Below, piece after piece: positions 1-11,331 of a stretch of DNA of 64,000 nucleotides. The first letter of the stretch is position 1. Every line of letters begins with the position of its first letter. The translations under genes were made by a program, and so were the position numbers. This DNA is from Marchantia polymorpha subsp. ruderalis. Lineage: Eukaryota; Streptophyta; Marchantiopsida; Marchantiales; Marchantiaceae. The DNA lies in assembly GCA_037833965.1 (NCBI GenBank), contig AP031351.1, positions 17,186,501-17,250,500 on the forward strand, in the 5' to 3' direction. Under the pieces are notes generated by a model, which searched no databases, was not told the DNA's origin, and saw only the letters and a program-made list of their open reading frames with translations.

Positions 1-737
1 GAGCTCTATGCACAAGAATTTTCTCTCTCTGCACCTCGTGCAGTAGGTAGTAGCCACTGCTTGCTCCCATGGGAGCGAGAAGGAGGATGCGGGATGGAGG
101 ACGAGCGGCAACATCGCGAAACAGAGTGATCGTCGGCGAATTGGAGTTGTTGGAGGAGGTGGAACGAGAGCCCGAGGTCTGAACGATGGGATGATGGACG
201 AATTTCGGATGTCTTTCTTGTAAGTAGTTCCAGAGATTCAATTGCGTTTGATTAGCGTCAAAATTGAGCGATTGCTCGGGGGACTTGTGATGCTCTTTGC
301 TTGAGCTGTTTTTCGGTGCCCTTGGCTCGGGTCATTGGTTGGTCAAAGAATTATTTTCTGGGAAATAAGGAAGAAATGAAGGGGACTGGGTTGTGGTAGA
401 CTTTGCGGCGTGGAGTCGGTGCTGTGTCGTTTTTCTATGTGTTTGCGTGTGTTTGTGTGAGGGAGAAAGGGAGAGGGACAGGTGGAGATGAAGCGAGGGC
501 GGGAGGAAGAGCGAGAGAGGAGGGAGGGAAGACGATAGGGGAGAAGAGAAGATTGAGCGCTTGGCTGGTGATGGGGGGAATTCAAGCAAAGATTTGTGTT
601 GTGGAACCAGGAAGTGCAGATAGAGCTGTGGTAATGGAGAGTGGATTGCTTGCCGCTTGTTCATGGGGTGGGTTGGATCGGTAAGTAGATAGGTGACAAG
701 GAAGGGAAGATCACTGTCGTTTATTATTTCTTGAAGC
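1..737 (+). promoter_or_regulatory. Upstream region and probable 5' UTR of the trihelix gene
   Basis: No supported protein lies here. The stretch is moderately GC-rich and purine-rich on the + strand around 455-560, unlike the AT-rich spacers further on, which fits a promoter and 5' leader. Donor-like sites (gtaagtag) occur near 220 and 681, and an AG lies just before the start codon, so a leader intron is possible but not proven. The open frames seen here on both strands have no domain and look like by-products of low-complexity purine sequence. Confidence 0.4.
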
Positions 738-3700
738 ATGGAGGCTGGTGGAGAAGTTGTTGGGGATCTAGGCGTAGATGGTGAGCCAGTAGCCGTTCCA
801 ATTGAGCAAGTCGATGAGTCGGCCGAGAGGCAGAATCGCAACCCCCGTTGGTCACAGCACGAAACTTTGGTACTAGTTGCTGCCAAGAAGCGGCAAGGTG
901 AAGAGCTTTCTCCTGCGATACCCCGCCCTAGAAATCTCACTGCAGATGAGAGGTGGGAGTTGGTTGCCGCCTATTGCAAGGCCAATGGTTGTGAAAGAAA
1001 TGCCTATCAGTGCAGAAAGCGATGGTTTGCACTGTATGGAGACTACAAGAAGGTGAAGGAGTGGCAGAGGTCCAGTGCCGAGACCTACTGGGGCATGAAA
1101 AACGACAGACGGCGGGAGAATAGGCTTCCAGGAACTTTTGATCGAGTGGTCTTTCAAAGCATGGATTCTTGGCTGAAGATAAGTTCCGATGCCCAATTTG
1201 ACACTCCTACTCGCCCGGACGAGGGGATTTCGTCGGAGATTGAACAAGATGTCGAGGGGCAAGAGCTCCCGGATATTGCTCGTGGAGACGGGAACTCTAT
1301 TGTTCCCCGATCAGGTAGGCAATTTTCTGTCTCGCCCCAGCCCAGCGCATTAACCACTTCTTGTAAGAAACAATTTTTACATGCCTTCCTATTTTTGGCA
1401 AGGTTATGAATGCCGGATGGTAAGGTGCTCCCGGAAGAATCTCGTGTGCCTTAACGACCCACATTTCTAAATTTATCTGTATATCATCCGCTCGATGTGA
1501 GCTGCCAATTATTCGATAGTAAGGAAGAAATCCGTGAACTAAACATGGAGGCTGCTTTTGTCGCCGCTTCATTGAAGCTGGACTTGAATATTTTTAAGGT
1601 TTCTGCGGAACTTTGAACTCAGTAATATTCGTATAATACCGAACAATCTGCGTGGTTTTGTAATTGCCCCTATTTTGAGATAAAGAGTTTTGGGCGCGAA
1701 GATTGTGCGGGATGGCTCGGGAATAGTCCAAAGTTGTGACTGCACCTAAGTTCTAACGGTATGTATAAGATTCATACTGCATGTGGTGTTCTACATGACA
1801 TGTTTATGATGCATCATCAAATTCGTGCTCTATGTCGCCATCAAGAAATTGGGTGGGAGGTTTGGAGACTACTAAGCGTGATTAAAGCTCCGCACAGCCG
1901 CATAGAGAGGTTGGCGTGGAAGTTTGTAGATAACAAAGCCCTCAATAATTAGTAACACGCTCTCATTAAAAAGTGGAATTTATATTATGAAATACAGCCA
2001 AAGTTACACTTCTTACTTGGACACCTTATGAGTTTCCTTACTCATATGTTGAGCACAGTATGTTTGAAATGATGCAGAGCAAACAGGTGATCTAGGAGAT
2101 AAGCGATACCGCAACCCTCGTTGGTCACTACACGAGTCCCTCATTCTTTTGGCTGCCAAAAAAAAGCAAGAAGATGATTCTGGAATGGCTCCCAAAGCCA
2201 GAGCACGTACTGTCAGTGCTGATGAGCGTTGGGAGTCTATATCTGCCCACTGCAGAACTAATGGGTGCGAGAGAAATGCTTATCAATGCCGGAAGCGCTG
2301 GAGTGCATTGTTGGGTGATTTCAAGCGAATACGAGAGTGGCAGAAGCTGAGTACTGAGTCCTACTGGCTCATGAAGAACGAGAAACGGAAGGAGAACAAG
2401 CTTCCGGCAATCTTTGATTACGAGGTGTTTGTGAACATGGACTCGTGGGTAGGGAAACGGACCGGGAAAAAGTCGGGCGCAGCACCAGAATTCTTAGATT
2501 GTGCCCGACCTGCCAATGGAAGACTGTTTCCGGACGTGGAGCATGACCGGGAGGGTCATCTAGAACCAGTTCCGCTTATTGGTGGCTGTCAAAGAAATAC
2601 AACTTTAGCTCCTGAAATGGGTATCTATCTCCACCACTATCCCGCAATCTTGCTTGGGAAGAAAATCTTGGAGCAGCTTTCGTTTTGAGATTCGAACCAC
2701 TGAGTTTCTTACCAAATGAAAGAGCTTAGTCGTAGAGAGAGTTTCTCTGGAAGGTCGTTAAGGACTCTGACTTGTTGGTGGCCGTCAAAGAACCTTCTAT
2801 TTTAGCTCATGAAAGTATATATTCCAACCTGGACGCAGCTTTAGCTCGCAAGGAAGGTAATGAAGCGGTTTTCGTTGTGGAAATTCCAAGCTTAGGTTTG
2901 GAGAGCTCAAAACCCGGAAAAGTTCCTAGCCTTTCGCATCAAGGGTGCTCGGTTTCTCGAAGGTGCAAGACCAGTATGTCAGATAGAGCATTGTAGGATT
3001 AATCCGTGTTTTAAACTTTTCTTCTTGTAGCTAGTACCACGTGTATCTGTCTGATCTGTTGGTTTCCGGCACAGTTTCCTCTAATCTGCAGTAGTTTGTT
3101 CTCCTGTGAACTTATTGATCCTTCATACCTTACTATTATTCGCTGGCCAGAATCAACTTTACATTCTCCCACAAGGTCTAAAGCCTGAATTAGCCTTTGA
3201 GATGGTCTCGTTACCTACGTTTTCGCAATTATCTGCCATGAACAGGGCATAGCAGAGTGCTTGGGTTCTTTCGGCCTTTACGATGATTTCTGATACACTG
3301 TTATTAGATGTCCGAGGGAGATTCCATTTTCCAACGCAGATTGGAACTCTGTTTTCTCATCTAATCTCGGGTCAACAAATTTGTGTGCAAATCGTTTTGT
3401 TGTTGCATAAGTTTCTCTGCTGACCGTCTCCTGTCTATGTTTTGGTCTAACTTTGCGCTTATGTGTGAGTATCATTACGATGAGTAAGTATCCAGCATAG
3501 TGAACATGGTGATTTTTTCTGTTAGTCTTGTTATCGTTTGACAGCTCCTTTCTTCGAAGTCCTGGTTACCGGGTGAACAAGATGGAAACTATGCTCCGAT
3601 ATGATCAAAGTCTGTCTTCTATAACACCTTTAAAATTGGTCCCTTTCGAGTCATACGTTAGTTCTGAACTTCGAATATGATATGCGACAGCAGCTCTATA

Positions 3701-6700
3701 TGAGATAAGTTGCTGATGTCTACATCGTTCCGTATCCGCTTTTTCTTTTCATATCAGGGTTAGTTTAGCCTTCTGACATAGCCTTCTGACGTGAAGGGTT
3801 GGAATATTTATGGATGTCTTTGCAAATAGAGGCAGTATTTCCCAGATTTTTTTGCAATCATTCCATAGATCATTTTTACAAACTTTTTCAATTACCATTT
3901 ATTGTTGGGTATGCAAAGTATGTAATTATTTCTGTTTGTCCCGATCGTTTATACCCTTGCTTTTTTCGCTTCGAGTTATCCTCATTCCACGCGTGGTTAA
4001 GTGAAGAAATCTATGCTCCTTGGTATCCACCTATGACGTTGCCGAGACTACGTGACGGCAATTCGTCTCTTCCCGTTCAATTATTGTTCATGCTCACATG
4101 CTCACTGGAGGACTTTCTTGCGTCGTACTCGTTCCTCCATTCTGCTCACTTAGTAGGTCGGGTTTGTCAATTTCACATAGCTGGTCTCCTTGCTTCCTTC
4201 CAATTTCCAGCGTTCTTCTGCTCCTCGGTCCCATCAATTTACAACTCACTTTTCTTTCATTCATTTGCTAGTTCAGTTCATGCATGACACGTCTCATTTT
4301 TATTTTTCTTGAAGTCTTCATGTTTCGCTATATCTAGTGTATTTAGTCGGCACCTTTTAAACCTAACACCTTGATCCGAGTCTCTTCGGTCTCTTTCACG
4401 CTAAGCCCCACGATCATTTACTATCTCATACTTATGTCCCTACGTTGTTTCGAACAGAAGGATCATTTTTTGTGTAGGATTGGTCCTCAATGCTGCTCAC
4501 TTAATTTTCCCAGCTATCAATTTGAGAAGTCGTCTGCGCGCATTCCATTTTTTTTAATTCTTGTCACTAACTCTTTCATCTGTCTTTTATTCTCTTACCT
4601 TATCAGTTCATGCATGACAGGGATCCGCTTTCTACATGCTTGTAGATTTCGTTGGCACCCTCGATAAAACGTACCACCTAGATCTGAGCTGTTCGGTCTC
4701 TTGCATGGTTAAGTTTCCGAGATTTATCATGTACTACATTACACATACGTCCGTACATTGTATGCCTTGGCCTCTGTAGTTGTTGGGTCTTCAGTGTGCT
4801 CTGCCCTGTCTAGTACTCAAATGCTACTCAAATACAGCTTTACTTTTGTGCCATTCATTTGAGTCCATTCTGGTGTGCTACGAACATCTTAATTGGATTT
4901 TGCCCTATAATGTTTCAGAGACATGATAGGGCAAATCCATTCTTCAGTTGCATACTATGTATGCCTTTTCGAGAATATGGTTTTCTAGATGGTTTGCTAT
5001 TTTGGATCAGAGTTTTTTGGGGCTAAGGATACTTCGATGAGGGACTAGGGTGAGAATCAAGGGAGACATAATTTTGACTGTGAGACTTATGATATTTCGT
5101 TTGCTTGAAACGAGGTTGAATGCAACCAAACGGTGTCTTTACTGACTCTGGTCATATCGTTTGATATAATGGGTCGGTCTTTGACTCACGCACATCTTTT
5201 TTCATCTTGAGTTTCATCATGGTAGGAAGCTCTGAAAAGATTTTGCTGATGTTTATACCTCATGAGTTTCTTGATACTGTTTTTCACTGAAAAATGACTT
5301 CAGAGGCCTTTTTGAACCAGGTCTTCGTAGACATTGTGACTGCAGGAGAAATCATTGCGAGTAACATGATTTCAATTGAAGATCAGATTCCAGCGCAGCT
5401 TACGCGCTTCAGAATGTGAGGAGTTTGTCCTTACTTTCCAGTCTGTCTTAGGCTTGTTTCCACTTGTCTTGCCTTCGTTGTCGGGGTGATGTCAGTGATA
5501 TATGTTGGTGGTAGTTCGAGTTTTCGGACTACCACCTACTATCCGACGCCGGAAGGAAGAAAAACAAGAAGGAGCTGAAACATGTGAAAGGTGCTTTATG
5601 GATCGCAAAATAACTAATCGTTGACTTGCGGGAACGAGATCCATTTCCACCTCCTGTATAGTTCATAATGCTGCTTGAAGCTTGAAAGAGGACGTTAATG
5701 TACAACCTCCAAGCTGCATCAAAGGCTATACAGGAGGCAGAAAAAGAGCAGCCTGGTCGGTAAATCGCAGTATTTTAATGGTCAGTGGCCAGGGTGTTAC
5801 ACTAAAGAACGTCACGGGTTTCCGGGAAGACTTTGGTCGGTGGATGACTAAAGCTTTGCAAAGGTATATACATTGTCTTGTATCAATTGTCTAACTCCAA
5901 CACCTTGAATTTCAATATGGAAGACTCATGGCCAGGTGGGAGCAAACTTACAAACTGAAGGCTTGTTTAGATTGAGGCAAGCCGAATTATTCCAAAGAGC
6001 TTTTTCGACCGTCCTTAGTTAAGTAACTTTCGGTTATATTTGCGCAAGATGTGAAGTAAATATTTGTACATATTAGTCCGTAAATGTTGGGACCCACAAC
6101 CTTTCTCGCCCTGAGTAATGAAACTCAAGCATTTTAGATTCTGCTTCTCACCACTTTACTTTCCTCCCTCCCGACTGGAAACTGACCTTGTTAGAACAAT
6201 CAAAACCTTGAGGAAGTTCCACTTGAAGATAACTACAGTGAGCAAAAGTGGATGAATGCACAGGAGACAATACGCCTGCAGAGTGACATTTAGATGCTGT
6301 GCAGATTACCATTCTCTTTTTTAAATCATTTTGTGGCGTTGTTTTCTCGATCGAAGTATAGTGGGGAACCTTTCTTCGTTCTCAGAGAGATTTTCATAGC
6401 TTCGGACCTTTCTCTTGGTATAGTAAATTACAGCAAACGATTAGTGGACCCGCGATAGATCTAGTAGCGTAAGATCCGATGGGTTTTCAGTAATATCATA
6501 TCAAATTCATAATGTGGTCAAATATCGGCAGGACATCGACGCGGGAATATTGAGGTTCTTTTATCTCCTGTGATGAACGATGGTTTTAAATTTTCTTTCT
6601 GTGGTAGTATCATTTTAGGACCCAGACTTGTTTGACATGAACTCAGCAATGTAGCTTTTTATATACTCTGGAAATACGAAGATTTACTCGCGCGTCCTAT

Positions 6701-9700
6701 TGTAGTCGGCCAGTAGGTGTACATATCCTAACGCCTGATTGCTACAAACATGTTTTGTAATTGAATGATTATTGCCAATGCCTGTGTTGGGAGTGTTCAA
6801 AACCTAGTTTATAAAGTGTGTTCGACACTGGCGTTTAGTACCCGAGCAATGTTGGTTCCAACACGCCTTATCGCGATTTATTTCTGAGTGGCTACTCTTG
6901 AATAACGCAAAAACTCTTAACGTTGTCAACTGGCTTGGCCAGCATCTGATGACACCATCATGAGTGCTAATGAAGTACTGGCGTTTAAGCATAATATTAC
7001 ACCCTTGCTATTGTCAGCCTGCTCTGTTAACGTGCATGCTTGTGGTTCGTACGTAAACGAAATACTGCCTTACTTTCTATCCAGTCGTCGCTTTGATTAG
7101 CTGTATGGAGTTTGCTCTTCAACGTGATATCAACTATTAAAATCGCATGTTTGCGGCGAGGTCACTCACTTCTTCTGTTCCGTCTGATTCAATATTTGGA
7201 TGCGTGCCGAGGGTTCCTCTCTGGGTGCCTCGCCTTGAACTATTATATCAGCTTACTGTAGAACTTGCGTGGAGGCTAGAGACAGTCTGTAACCTCACAC
7301 AGAGTAGGTCAGTAATTCATATGGCAATTGTATTACCAACCATAGGAACAAAAGTGTAACATCGAATGTTATCTGAACACTCTATTGTATATCCTAGACT
7401 CCTCGGCATTTATTGGAAATCCTCCTGTGGCCTTATACTCTCAGTGTAATCTGATACAGTATATCTGGGCATTTGAAGAGTAATGATCACCATCCATGAT
7501 GTACGAGTTGGGTCGCTGTGATGAAGCTCATCGAGGTCATACCCAGTGTTATCTTTCTTCTTTCCACGTTAAGTTGTATTTTACCACATTCATTCTTGAT
7601 CCTTCACGGTCTCCTCTGTCTCGACGCTGTCGTGTTGCCGTTACTTCCTCATTAACACTTAGTTTTTTTCAACATCTGTCACTACATGTGTTCTTCGCTT
7701 TGTTCTTCTTTTATCCTTTCCTTGTAGTCGATGATTTCAGTTGATGTTCATGATACTGTAGAATAGAGTGTACATATACCTTTGATATGTCTGTTACCAG
7801 TTCTCCGGACCTTGGAACCCTAAGTTTTATATCAGTTGAGTATAATAAATTTTTATTTCTAATATGTTCTGAGTTCATCACCTATATCCGTGCTGCAGTT
7901 TAGTGGTGGAAAAGCCAATACTTGACGTTTAAAAGCGACGGATAGTTGTTTCTAGAGGGCTTTATGAGGCATGATGATCAGAACTGTGGAGCAGTAACGC
8001 TTATACAGGACGTCTTTTCGTTCGAGGTTCTTTTGCGATGAACACGAGCCACATTTGCAGACACAATGATCAATTTGACAAATTAAGTTGAATTTAAGTT
8101 GGTCAAAACTTAAATTTAACTTAAGATACTAAAGGTGTTCTGTGTTGAATTTACTGTGGGAAGCTGTTGTAAGATAAGCTTGATCCTGTTGGTTGTTTGC
8201 ACTCAGATGAACTTCTACGTTATTTTGCGGCCAACAACTACTCTAGAACCTGAAAGTCGCTTTCATATTCTATGTTTGATAATTTTGTATTAAGTAGTGA
8301 AGTTTGCCCTCATAAACTGGATCGTCTTTTCAGCTGAACGATTAGTCTATGTTAGGGGCATGTGCCCTTTGTTAGGAGATATAGTAGGAGGAGAAGAATA
8401 AGGAATTGTCAAAGTGGCTCGTAATTTGTGGAAGTTACAAGCCTGACAAAAATCTGCAGCAAGAAGATCTTTGTGGTAGGTCTAGACTTGAAGTCATTCC
8501 TAATCCTCCCGCAGCAAGGGAATATTTGCCCTTGTGTTTAAATGTTGAACTTGGTATAACGCTCGTATTCGTGCAGCCAGGGGTGACAATATTGTCATGA
8601 TTTTTCGTCTGCAGCTCTCCACTCTTGGATGGTTTAGTCTGTAGCGGGGCGATAGAAGCTTGGGGAGATCATGCTTTCTCTGCATCTCTTTCAAACGAAC
8701 TCAAATGGTGGAGCCTGTAGAAGTTCTTTCTTACGTCTCTTGTAGATCGACGAGCGGTGCTCTATTTATCGGTGGAATCTTTGGCCATTACCCAGTATCC
8801 AGTCAAGCCCATGGCTTGAGGCGTCAGAAAGATGATGTCGAAACTGGTGAAACATGGCTTTTAACACCAACCGATGAAGTTGTTATGTCGTCCTGAGATT
8901 GCTTAAAGCAGTAAATCACATGAATATTGAATTGTACGATTTTCAGCCTGAGTTCTCTACGGCCGGTACGATCGTGGTTAGTTAGGTCAGACACAAACTG
9001 TTCTTGAGGTTTGTCATGGTGACTTCCAGTTTAGATTCATTAGTTTCTGCAACATCAATCACTGACGCCATGTCAGGTAGCCGGTCCAGAGGAAAGAGTG
9101 TCTTTGAATGTACTTCGCGGATAATTCATGATTGTAGACAATTTCGTGGAAGTCTCTTTTGCACATAACTTAATGTCATGCGCTGAGGACCGTCCCCGTT
9201 TTAGAAATGTGGCTTTCGATGGTTTTGCAAATATAACAGTTTTTTCGACGTACAAGTTAAGTAGGCGTGTAGATGGAAGTAAGTAGAAAGAACAGTGATA
9301 GAAAGCGGCGAAGATCGTTGATTAAATGGAGTTGGTATAATTGTTGAGATGAAATGATCCGAAAATGACTCAAGTTGTTTTCCTCTACTAGATCAACCGC
9401 GTTCTTTATTCCAGTATCACTCTATCCTTGACTTCTTCCATGTAAATAACTTTCGTCCCAGCTCAGATATTGTGTTCTCAGACCTAAAACCCAATTATGT
9501 GGTCAGAAAGTACAGGAGTAGAGATTCGCATAAATTGGATGATAGGTTTGACGACTGTGAAGCCCAGGAACTAAAGTCGCATCATTGTGTCTGACATTTG
9601 ATAGTGGCTAGTTGGACAGACTGAAAGGGAAAAGCCGTACTCAAATTTGACTCCTTGTGGTTTTTCAGGCCCAACACTACGGGAGGAAATGCCAAGTGAT

Positions 9701-9994
9701 TCAACAGCCAGGAAGAAGAGGAAGCGAGGTATGAATGGAGACGCCAGTGACTTCAAGGGTCAGCAGTTGGCAGCTGTCTTCAAGAGCAGTGTCAAGGCAA
9801 TGCAAGCAGCTCTAGCTGAGAACACACAGATGCAGATTCAAGCACACCATACTAATATTCAGGCCCAGATCGAGGCCCATAATCTGAACAGTCAATTGGA
9901 CCGAACCCAGAGGAAGGAGCAGGGGGAGAGCTTGGTCGGAGTACTGGGAAAGTTGGCGGAGGCACTGGGGAAGATTGCAGAAAAATTGGTGTGA
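738..9994 (+). CDS. Trihelix (SANT/Myb-like) transcription factor, ASR3-type, with two trihelix domains
   Basis: Predicted nuclear DNA-binding protein of the ASR3-type trihelix group. Proposed exons are 738-1314, 2078-2620 and 9669-9994 (1446 nt, 481 aa). Both introns are phase 1 with GT/AG ends and the frame stays open throughout. Exon 1 (residues 1-192) and exon 2 (193-373) each carry a full trihelix domain with RNPRWS at the start, the block NGCERNAYQCRKRW, a GDYKK/GDFKR helix, then YWGMKN or YWLMKN and LP..FD. Exon 3 holds a basic KKRKRG stretch and a helical, Gln-rich tail ending GKLAEALGKIAEKLV, typical of oligomerisation tails in this group. ATG 738 is the first in frame. The weak point is the 7-kb last intron: exon 3 could instead belong to a separate transcript, and small exons may have been missed. 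Family members bind GT-type elements and often repress; the exact target is unknown. Confidence 0.72.
1315..2077 (+). other. Intron 1 of the trihelix gene
   Basis: This 763-nt intron has donor gtaggc and acceptor gatgcag and separates the two trihelix exons. It interrupts codon phase 1, the same phase as the next intron, so exon 2 is symmetric. Short open frames inside have no domain and overlap stops in the coding frame. Confidence 0.7.
4130..4900. repeat. Diverged tandem repeat, unit about 330-350 bp
   Basis: Marker strings recur in order. CTGCTCACTTA lies near 4142 and 4493, with a diverged third version near 4795; the 15-base string cagttcatgcatgac lies at 4274 and 4604 (330 bp apart). 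Each is followed by related text with TTCGGTCTCTT and a CATAC.TATGTCC-like block. At least two and part of a third copy are visible, with many differences, so the duplication is old. Confidence 0.6.
8083..8124. repeat. Inverted repeat, 18-bp arms, 6-bp loop
   Basis: The left arm at 8083-8100 and right arm at 8107-8124 are reverse complements except at one position, with loop GGTCAA. The arms are AT-rich. It could be a MITE remnant or chance in AT-rich intron DNA. Confidence 0.55.
9669..9994 (+). CDS. C-terminal exon of the trihelix gene
   Basis: This exon encodes about 108 residues from GPTLREEMPSDS to AEKLV. A basic patch (ARKKRKRG) may serve as a nuclear localisation signal. It is followed by a long amphipathic helix rich in Gln, Asn and His (AENTQMQIQAHHTNIQAQ) and a final GVLGKLAEALGKIAEKLV helix. 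The acceptor tttttcag leaves two bases before the first whole codon, matching the phase of exons 1 and 2. No ATG near its start gives a convincing independent protein, so it is most likely a terminal exon. Exon 1 could also splice to it directly in frame, giving a one-trihelix isoform. Confidence 0.68.
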
Positions 9995-11082
9995 ATTTTG
10001 TGCGTAAGTAAGACGAGCACTGTGATAAAAACTGATTTTTTGCTGAGTAATAAAGACAAAGAAAGGGCTTGCTTCTCCTCACGATGAGGAAAACATTTGC
10101 GCTCATGATCTTTATTACTACTTTGATTTTATCAGAAGCATGGCACAGAAAGAACGCATTCAGTTATAATTGCAGATATTGAAGACCTAGTGCTTCTGTG
10201 TGAAGACTAAATTTGTCTATCTTGCTGGGAAGACTGGCTGGATCGTTTGTACTTTTGATTTTCAAAAAATGCTGTTGAAGTGATTGACAGATGCGTTAGA
10301 TCTTAGATGTCTTTTCATATATGGATACCTACGTTGTACACTGTTTACGTTTGGACCCGAGTTCTGACATTCACAGCTAAGCTTTCTTATGAAATAGAGC
10401 AGGTCCATCAGACAAAGTTGCCTGCCAGTTAGTTTTATGCCCTAGTGCGTTAGGTTTGTTGACTCAAGTCTACCACGTATACCATAACTTTCTCTGCGTT
10501 CCGTTGGCCCTACCCGGATATCTTTTGCTTGTTATTGTGCAAGCACCCTCCATCGTATGGATATACTTGTCGTGAAGGAATGCATCCCAGATTAGAACAG
10601 AAGGCATGCCTGAGGTTCTATGGTATACTAAAGAGTTTTTTCTTGGCTCGACGGCGAGTTTTTTGCCCTGAGTAACCTGTTAGCGAGCCTTTCACGATCC
10701 CAACAGTAGCAAAGCCTGAAATCGTTAGTGACCCCTACGGAATCTGCTGGCAGATCTGGAGTGTGACTATGAAACAGCAGCGTACATGACGACTGTCGCA
10801 TCTTTGTAAGGTGAGCAAGGTACGCGGTGTCGAACATTTTGGCTCCAATTATTCTCATCCCTTCTACCTATTTTTTCTAACAGCCCGAGGGTCGAGTCAT
10901 GTCTGCCTTTCCGTTACTCTCACCAGTATGGACCTCCTAGAGTCTTGACTTAGCACTGCAGCGACGTCGAAATGGCTAGTAGTTGTGGTTTCCGTTCCGA
11001 TGTCGATCATTTTTGAAGTTGGAAGAGTATACTCAACACTCTTTCTCATCTTTTCGAATCAATTTCTCAAGATGGTTGGGCC
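9995..11082 (+). other. 3' flank of the trihelix gene; no gene recognised
   Basis: The stop at 9992-9994 is followed by mixed-composition DNA with several TAATAAAG-like strings near 10048-10055, which could serve as polyadenylation signals. No domain-bearing frame is visible on either strand up to 11082. Confidence 0.4.
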
Positions 11083-11331
11083 ATGGCTGCAGACGAAAAT
11101 TCACGAAGGTTGGGGGATGTAATTTTCAAGCCTTCTGCTGGAATTGTAGACAAGGGAAACTCCGATACTACAGAATCCGTGGGACATGGAAGGTAGCTAA
11201 TGGACACAAAAAATGACATAGCATCAACAAGTCGAATGTTGAAAGGTGGAAAAATCCAGGACAAGATAGCGTTTGCTGTAAAGTTGAGTTCATTTGTTCT
11301 TAAAGAATTCTTTTATTTACTTTCATGTTGA
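11083..11331 (+). pseudogene. Small unassigned reading frame, possible gene fragment
   Basis: A frame opening at ATG 11083 reads MAADENSRRLGDVIFKPSAG and continues for 37 codons to TAG at 11194. The same frame resumes at ATG 11200 with MDTKNDIASTSRMLKGGKI and runs to TGA at 11329. The residue mix (polar N-terminus, Lys-rich second part) looks more protein-like than the surrounding DNA, and it lies at the very edge of the repeat-rich zone. It may be the 5' end of a gene truncated by repeats, or chance. The family is not recognised. Confidence 0.25.

Larger units (their letters stand above)
2621..9668 (+). other. Long intron or intergenic stretch between trihelix exons 2 and 3
   Basis: No protein domain was recognised in these 7 kb on either strand. 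Sequence 2773-2825 resembles 2578-2625 (about 40 bp, imperfect), so a small duplication spans the exon 2 donor. Around 3.7-4.9 kb the + strand is pyrimidine-rich and holds a diverged tandem repeat. An inverted repeat lies at 8083-8124. The donor at 2621 (gtatct) and acceptor at 9661-9668 (tttttcag) are in matching phase 1, so reading it as one intron is the simplest view. Such length would be unusual beside the sub-1.1-kb introns of the other genes here, and a mobile-element insertion may have expanded it. Confidence 0.5.

Noticed and set aside
403-684. 93-codon + strand frame before the trihelix start
   Set aside because: No homology signature, Arg/Gly-rich from purine repeats; a leader is the simpler reading.
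332-940. 202-codon open frame on the minus strand over the trihelix leader
   Set aside because: Ser/Pro/His-rich low-complexity translation of a purine-rich + strand; overlaps the real exon 1 in antisense and has no domain.
3799-4667. Long Phe/Ser-rich + strand frames
   Set aside because: Translation of pyrimidine-rich tandem repeat DNA; apparent hydrophobic segments come from TTT/TTC/TCT codons.
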